64,000 nucleotides of DNA from Deinococcus aestuarii (GTDB lineage Bacteria; Deinococcota; Deinococci; Deinococcales; Deinococcaceae). Under the pieces are notes generated by a model. That model ran no database searches. It was not told the DNA's origin and worked only from the letters and a program-made list of their open reading frames with translations. The stretch lies in assembly GCF_018863415.1 (NCBI RefSeq), contig NZ_JAHKSN010000026.1:1-64000 (forward strand). The letters run 5' to 3'. The position numbers were made by a program, and so were the translations under genes. This document shows, piece after piece, positions 55,969 to 64,000 of the stretch (position 1 is its first letter; each line of letters begins with the position of its first letter).

Positions 55969-56936
55969 GCGGGGACCTCGCGGTCGTCGGGAAGGGTGAG
56001 CACCCGGGCCTCGTCCACCCGCAGCCGCAGGCGGCCCCCCTCCACCCCGCCCGCCTCCCGCGCGCTGAGGTGCAGGGTGAGCGGCCCGAGGGGATGCAGG
56101 ACCGTGACCTCGGCCCCCATGTCCGTGGTCTGCCGCGCGGTGAGGGGGAGGAGGTCGCCCTCGCCCAGCCGCACGGCGCCTTCCGGGATGAGGCGGGCGG
56201 TGCCGTCCCCGCAGGGAATGACGTTCGCGTGCCCCAGGAAGGCGGCCACCCACGCGGTCGCGGGCCGGGCGAAGACCTCGGCCGAGGGGCCCACCTGCAC
56301 CAGCTTTCCCGCCCGCATGACCGCCACCCGGTCCGCCACCGCCAGCGCCTCCCGCTGGTCGTGGGTGACGAGGAGGACGCCCGCCCGCAGGCGCCGGAAC
56401 AGGTCGCGCAGGTCTGCCCTCAGCCGGGCGCGCAACTGCTCGTCGAGGTTGCTGAGGGGCTCGTCGAGGAGCAGGAGGGGAGAGCCCGTCGCCACCGCCC
56501 GCGCCAGCGCCACCCGCTGCGCCTGCCCGCCCGAGAGTTCGGTGAACCGCCGCCCGGCCAAGTCTCCCAGCCCGACCAGGGCAAGGGCCTCCCGCGCTCG
56601 CCCCTCGGCCTCGCTCCTGCCCGCGCCGCGCATCCGGGGGCCGTAGGCGACGTTGCCGAGGACCCGCAGGTGGGGAAAGAGCGCGTAGTCCTGAAAGACG
56701 AGCCCGACGTGCCGCGCCTCCGGGGGCAGATTCGTCACGTCCCGCCCGCCGACCTCCACCCGGCCCGCGTCCGGGCGCTCCAGCCCCGCCACGCAGCGCA
56801 GGGCGGTACTCTTGCCGCAGCCGCTGGGACCCAGCAGGGCGACCGTCTCGCCCACGCCAACGGTGAGGGACACGTCGTCCACAGCAATGGTTTGCCCGTA
56901 GTATTTGGAGAGGTGGTGGAGGGCGAGGGCGGTCAA
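55965..56936 (-). CDS. thiQ: Thiamine ABC transporter ATP-binding protein
   Basis: A 323-residue ATPase: Walker A LLGPSGCGKSTALRCV, Q-loop VFQDYALFPHL, signature ELSGGQAQRVALARA, Walker B LLLLDEPLSNLD and H-loop VTHDQ. A C-terminal TOBE-like domain makes it longer than E. coli ThiQ. Position after thiP and before thiN supports thiamine. It starts at TTG, overlapping the stop of the HhH-GPD-like gene (TTGA). Confidence 0.9.
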   Translation of the reverse strand: MTALALHHLSKYYGQTIAVDDVSLTVGVGETVALLGPSGCGKSTALRCVAGLERPDAGRVEVGGRDVTNLPPEARHVGLVFQDYALFPHLRVLGNVAYGPRMRGAGRSEAEGRAREALALVGLGDLAGRRFTELSGGQAQRVALARAVATGSPLLLLDEPLSNLDEQLRARLRADLRDLFRRLRAGVLLVTHDQREALAVADRVAVMRAGKLVQVGPSAEVFARPATAWVAAFLGHANVIPCGDGTARLIPEGAVRLGEGDLLPLTARQTTDMGAEVTVLHPLGPLTLHLSAREAGGVEGGRLRLRVDEARVLTLPDDREVPA

Positions 56937-57648
56937 CGCGTCCTGCCTCCGGTGCTTTCATACCGCCACAGGGCATTGTCCAAGCGGGCGGGCGTGGTGC
57001 CGATGTCTACCGCCACGGCGGAGATCGACTGGCGAATCAGGGCCATATCGTCCGGGTGGCCGAGGCGGAGGGGATGTTCGCCCACACGCGAGAGCAGTCG
57101 CGTCAGCACCGTGTCGGGTTTGACGTGCCGTTCGTCGCCCAGCAGCCACATGAGGTACTGCGCCAGGACGGAGCCGATTCCGCGTATCTCGGTCACGAGG
57201 TCAACAAGGATGAGCTGTTCCAGCTTGGCCTGTTTAGCCTTCGCCATGTCGGTATCCGGATTGGCTGGGAGTTGGAAATCGCCCTGGGTCTCATAACCCC
57301 GCTCCACAAAGAAGCTCGCCACGTCGTAACAGACCTCCACTTTCAATCGTCGTGACAGCCTCTGTCGGTTGTTCAGGACTTCCGCCGCGTAACGTTCGTG
57401 CCCCAGGGAGTCCACGTCGTCCACGAACTGACGGAATGTCAGTTCCGGAGTATCCACCAGCCGCTCGTCCAGCCGCGCCAACACGGGAAGGACGACGCTC
57501 TCGAATTTCGCCTGAGCGCTGAACACGCAGTTCACCACCGAATGAACGCCGCTCTGATGCAGGGCGAAGTTGGGATCGGGGCGAATCTGTTCCTGCTCCA
57601 CGAACATGCTCAGCCGCTCCGTCAATGTGTCGGGCACAGCCGATTGTT

Positions 57649-57652
<4 letters not shown>
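56933..57652 (-). CDS. HhH-GPD-like protein inserted in the thiamine operon
   Basis: A 239-residue helical protein with a base-excision-repair-like core: [19 protein letters not shown] near the N-terminus, [20 protein letters not shown], a helix-hairpin-helix-like [18 protein letters not shown] and then [16 protein letters not shown], which parallels the VDTHV.R segment of endonuclease III relatives. No Fe-S Cys cluster is seen. GC is visibly lower than in the flanking thi genes. It overlaps thiP (GTGA) and thiQ (TTGA) by 4 nt each. Its role is unknown; DNA binding or repair is inference. Confidence 0.7.
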
Positions 57653-59193
<1,541 letters not shown>

Positions 59194-59251
59194 GGTGGGG
59201 TCCTGGGGCGGGGCGACGGGCGGGGGTTGGACGTAGGGTTGAGGGTGGAGG

Positions 59252-59647
59252 GGGGCAGGGTGACTTGCGACGGCTTACCCCCACCCCCCAACCCCCTCCC
59301 CCCAGAGGGGGCAGGGGGAGCGGCGCTGCGCTGGGCAAGGACACACGGACGGCGTGGGTGGTCGGGTTCTTCTGAACGCAAGGTCTGATCTTGTCGCGTC
59401 CCATCGGCGTGCCCACCGTCTCGCTGCGCGAGCCGACGTGGTGGTGGGCCAGGGGCGTTCAGTCACAGGTACTCATCGGGCGTCCCGATTGACGGTTTGA
59501 AAGAGCAACAGCTTCAGCTTCTTTTCTCCCTCTCCCCTCGTGGGAGAGGGCCGGGGTGAGGGGGCGTGTGACCCGCGCTACCGCCCCTTTCCAGCCATCA
59601 CCCCATCTTTTTGCCCCTCCCCCACAAGGGGGGAGGCTGGGAGGGGG
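59252..59647. repeat. 370-bp dispersed non-coding repeat, copy B, inside the thiamine operon
   Basis: This copy matches 25330-25699 over its whole length; the core (about 59320-59465) is nearly identical and the right part has about 25 extra bases. It lies between thiB and thiP, genes that are normally tightly linked, and so looks like an insertion. No promoter for thiP could be identified with confidence, although a TTGACGGTTTGAAAG sequence lies in the repeat on the plus strand. Confidence 0.9.
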
Positions 59648-59673
59648 CCAACCGAAGCGCCCCCCCACGCCCC

Positions 59674-60705
<1,032 letters not shown>

Positions 60706-60762
60706 CGAACATTCCCCCTCGCGTCAGGAAGGGGCAGGGGCACACGGGCTCCTGAATTTGGG

Positions 60763-60867
<105 letters not shown>

Positions 60868-60910
60868 GCAAGGGGAGGATAGCGCACGGCGCCGGGCTCT
60901 AGGCTGAGGC

Positions 60911-61372
60911 ATGACCCATCTCATCGTCTGGCTGGTCGTACGCGACTCCTCGGGACGGGTGCTGCTGGGGCGGCGCTCGGGGACGACCTTTGCAGACGGG
61001 CTGTGGAACCTTCCCGGCGGCGCCGTGGAACCGGGCGAGGGTCTGGCCCAGGCGGCCGTCCGGGAAGTCTGGGAAGAGGTGGGGGTGCGGGTGGAGCCGG
61101 GCGCCCTCCGAACACTCGGGGTCAGCCGCTACGACGTGCGGGGGCTCCACGGCCCCGTGCAGGGGGTGGACTTCCTCTTCCTGGCCGACGTGTGGGAGGG
61201 AGAACCGACCCCCCTGGAAAAGACCTCCGAGATCGGCTGGTTCCCGCCGGACGCCCTGCCCGCCGACAGCCTGCCGTGGTTGCCCGGCGTCCTCACCGCC
61301 CATCTCCGGGGTGCCTGGCTCTCCGAGCAACTCGACGGCCCGGAGGGGCTGCGTGTGTTTCCCAAGGGGTAA
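60911..61372 (+). CDS. Nudix hydrolase
   Basis: A 153-residue Nudix protein: [20 protein letters not shown] followed by WEEVGV is a complete Nudix box (about residues 34-59). The N-terminus [20 protein letters not shown] is typical. The substrate is unknown. TAGGCT lies 5 nt before the ATG (leaderless). It is divergent from the thiamine operon. Confidence 0.92.
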   Translation: MTHLIVWLVVRDSSGRVLLGRRSGTTFADGLWNLPGGAVEPGEGLAQAAVREVWEEVGVRVEPGALRTLGVSRYDVRGLHGPVQGVDFLFLADVWEGEPTPLEKTSEIGWFPPDALPADSLPWLPGVLTAHLRGAWLSEQLDGPEGLRVFPKG

Positions 61373-61404
61373 CGGGGGATGAATGGCGCCCGGTCCTTTC
61401 ATCT

Positions 61405-61438
61405 GGAATAATTCCGTTTGGAATGAACGAAGCATTCT
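61405..61438. promoter_or_regulatory. Putative MarR operator overlapping the marR start
   Basis: The perfect palindrome GGAATAATTCC (61405-61415) is followed 4 nt later by GGAATG-N7-CATTCT, which covers the ATG. Repeated GGAATnnTTCC-like sites at a MarR-family start suggest autoregulation of the marR-efflux pair. Confidence 0.55.
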
Positions 61439-61889
61439 CCTCTCCATCCGAGCTGTACGACCTTGTGCGGCTGACCCTGCGGCTGTCGCGGCGCTTCCTG
61501 TCCGCGCTCGACGAGCCGCTCGAAGCGGCCCTCGGGCTGAACACCAAGGAACTTCTCGTGCTGGCGGCCGTCATGGACGGGGCCGACACGCCGGGCACGG
61601 TCGCGGCCCGCCAGAAGCTGCCCGCGCCGACCGTCACGCGGATCGTGACGAAACTCGTCGGGCAGGGGCTGGTGGAGCGGGTCACGGACCCCGGCGACCT
61701 GCGGCGGCAGCGGCTTCGCCTGACCCCCCAGGGCGAGGCCACGCGCGGACGCACCCGCGCGACCGCCCAGGACATCGTGGACGCGCATTTCGGCGCCCTC
61801 CCCGCCGAACACGTCGGCGCCGCCCTGGCCGCCCTGAAGGCGCTGGAGGCCGACCTGAAGCCCGCCCCGAGCGCGCGGGAGGCCCTGGC

Positions 61890-61893
<4 letters not shown>
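61423..61893 (+). CDS. MarR family transcriptional regulator
   Basis: The 156-residue winged-helix protein has the MarR DNA-binding pattern: [40 protein letters not shown] as recognition helix, [20 protein letters not shown] as wing. Its stop overlaps the efflux gene start by 4 nt (GTGA), so it is very likely the local repressor. Confidence 0.9.
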
Positions 61894-63485
<1,592 letters not shown>

Positions 63486-63502
63486 GTCCCCTCCGGAAAC
63501 AG

Positions 63503-63532
63503 GACGCCTCCTTGCTCAGGGGGCGTCTTTCG
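63503..63532. terminator. Hairpin terminator after the efflux gene
   Basis: GACGCC and GGCGTC pair, with CTCC/GGGG extending the stem, followed by TTTCG on the plus strand. It overlaps the stop of the convergent last gene. Confidence 0.6.
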
Positions 63533-63995
63533 CGTTTCCCGGGAGGGACGCGAGGCGGTCCGGCGTCTGCTCGCCCTGGGCGGCGATGCCAAAAAGGCCC
63601 ACCCGGCCCACCGCGTCGAAGCCGAGGACGACGGCCCAGACCGTCCGGGGGTCGTGCTCGAAGGTGGCGCTGCGGACGTAGTAGGTCACCCCGCCCTCGC
63701 TGAAGGTCCGCTCGGCCATCACCTGACGCTCGGCCCCGTAGGTCCGCGCGCCCGCCTCGCGGAAGGCCCGGAAGGCGTCCAGGCTGCCCCACTGCGCCCT
63801 GGCCTCCCCCGTGAAGGCCTCCCAGAGCCGTTCGACGCGCAGGGCGTAGAAGTCGGCGACGAGGGCCCGGCCCCGCGTGAGGGCTTCCCGCTCGGCGGGC
63901 GTGCTCGGCGCCGAAACCGGGGGCAGCGTGGTCTGCGCGGAGGCGGGGGGAGGCGCCCAGACCAGCAGCGCGGCCAGCAGTAACCAGGGCTTCAT
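63516..63995 (-). CDS. Secreted hypothetical protein
   Basis: A 159-residue protein with a signal peptide (MKPWLLLAALLVWAPPPASA, cleavage before QTT). The mature part has an NTF2/DUF3887-like look: LVADFYALRVERLWEAFTGE, then WGSLDAFRAFREAGA and strands TYYVRSATFE and VWAVVLGFDAVGRV. No function is assigned. The gene is complete just before the window edge. Confidence 0.75.
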   Translation of the reverse strand: MKPWLLLAALLVWAPPPASAQTTLPPVSAPSTPAEREALTRGRALVADFYALRVERLWEAFTGEARAQWGSLDAFRAFREAGARTYGAERQVMAERTFSEGGVTYYVRSATFEHDPRTVWAVVLGFDAVGRVGLFGIAAQGEQTPDRLASLPGNAKDAP

Positions 63996-64000
63996 GCCCA

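Overview
The window is a high-GC, gene-dense bacterial chromosome segment that reads as a Deinococcus or close relative. This is inferred from gene content and start architecture, not from a marker gene. Many starts lie 5-10 nt behind a TANNNT box with no Shine-Dalgarno, which is the leaderless-mRNA pattern known from Deinococcus.

Layout. Bases 1-429 look like the right end of an element integrated in a tRNA-Val(CAC) gene: a 13-bp tandem repeat, unrecognised DNA, then only the 3' part of the tRNA followed by its terminator. A TrmB-type regulator, tRNA-Ala and tRNA-Met follow. Bases 1.7-9.8 kb hold a VOC protein, a Nif3-like protein, Tmk, a small P-loop kinase with an apparent CTG start, glutaminyl-peptide cyclotransferase, an NTF2-like protein, QueG and an M16 peptidase. 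Bases 10-14.5 kb are a pentose-phosphate operon (gnd-zwf-opcA-pgl) behind a LacI-type palindrome. Bases 14.7-25.3 kb carry an SRPBCC protein, a PIG-L deacetylase, RNase HI, an MFS exporter, an orphan barstar, GlmU, Lgt, TatC/TatA and a degenerate SDR.

Bases 25.3-29.6 kb hold a 370-bp dispersed repeat, a nucleotidyltransferase / ADP-ribosylglycohydrolase / unknown / thioredoxin-like cluster, and an amino-acid binding protein followed by a compact unit with promoter, small basic ORF and terminator. Bases 29.7-32.3 kb hold an ABC permease, a dehydrogenase and AzlCD. Then come a PASTA pseudokinase, a cysteine desulfurase, a HtrA-like protease, a decayed kinase next to a lower-GC orphan gene, and a T-box-controlled Nudix-valS operon.

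Bases 41.6-49.6 kb include a DUF4388 protein, type II NADH dehydrogenase behind a CRP-like site, a form II molybdenum hydroxylase (coxS-coxL-coxM order), SlyD and MoeA. Bases 49.7-53.5 kb include an FAD amine-oxidase-like protein, a CoA-binding protein and HemL. Bases 53.9-60.9 kb carry a lipoprotein hydrolase and a TPP-riboswitch thiamine operon (thiB, thiP, a foreign-looking HhH-GPD-like gene, thiQ, thiN), into which a second copy of the 370-bp repeat has inserted. The window ends with a Nudix hydrolase, a MarR-EmrB efflux pair and a secreted protein.

The most unusual signals are the tRNA-Val att scar, the HhH-GPD-like gene fitted into the thiamine operon with 4-nt overlaps on both sides, the paired 370-bp repeats, a family of intergenic hairpins built from short repeated words, the orphan barstar and the small-ORF unit at 29.3-29.65 kb.
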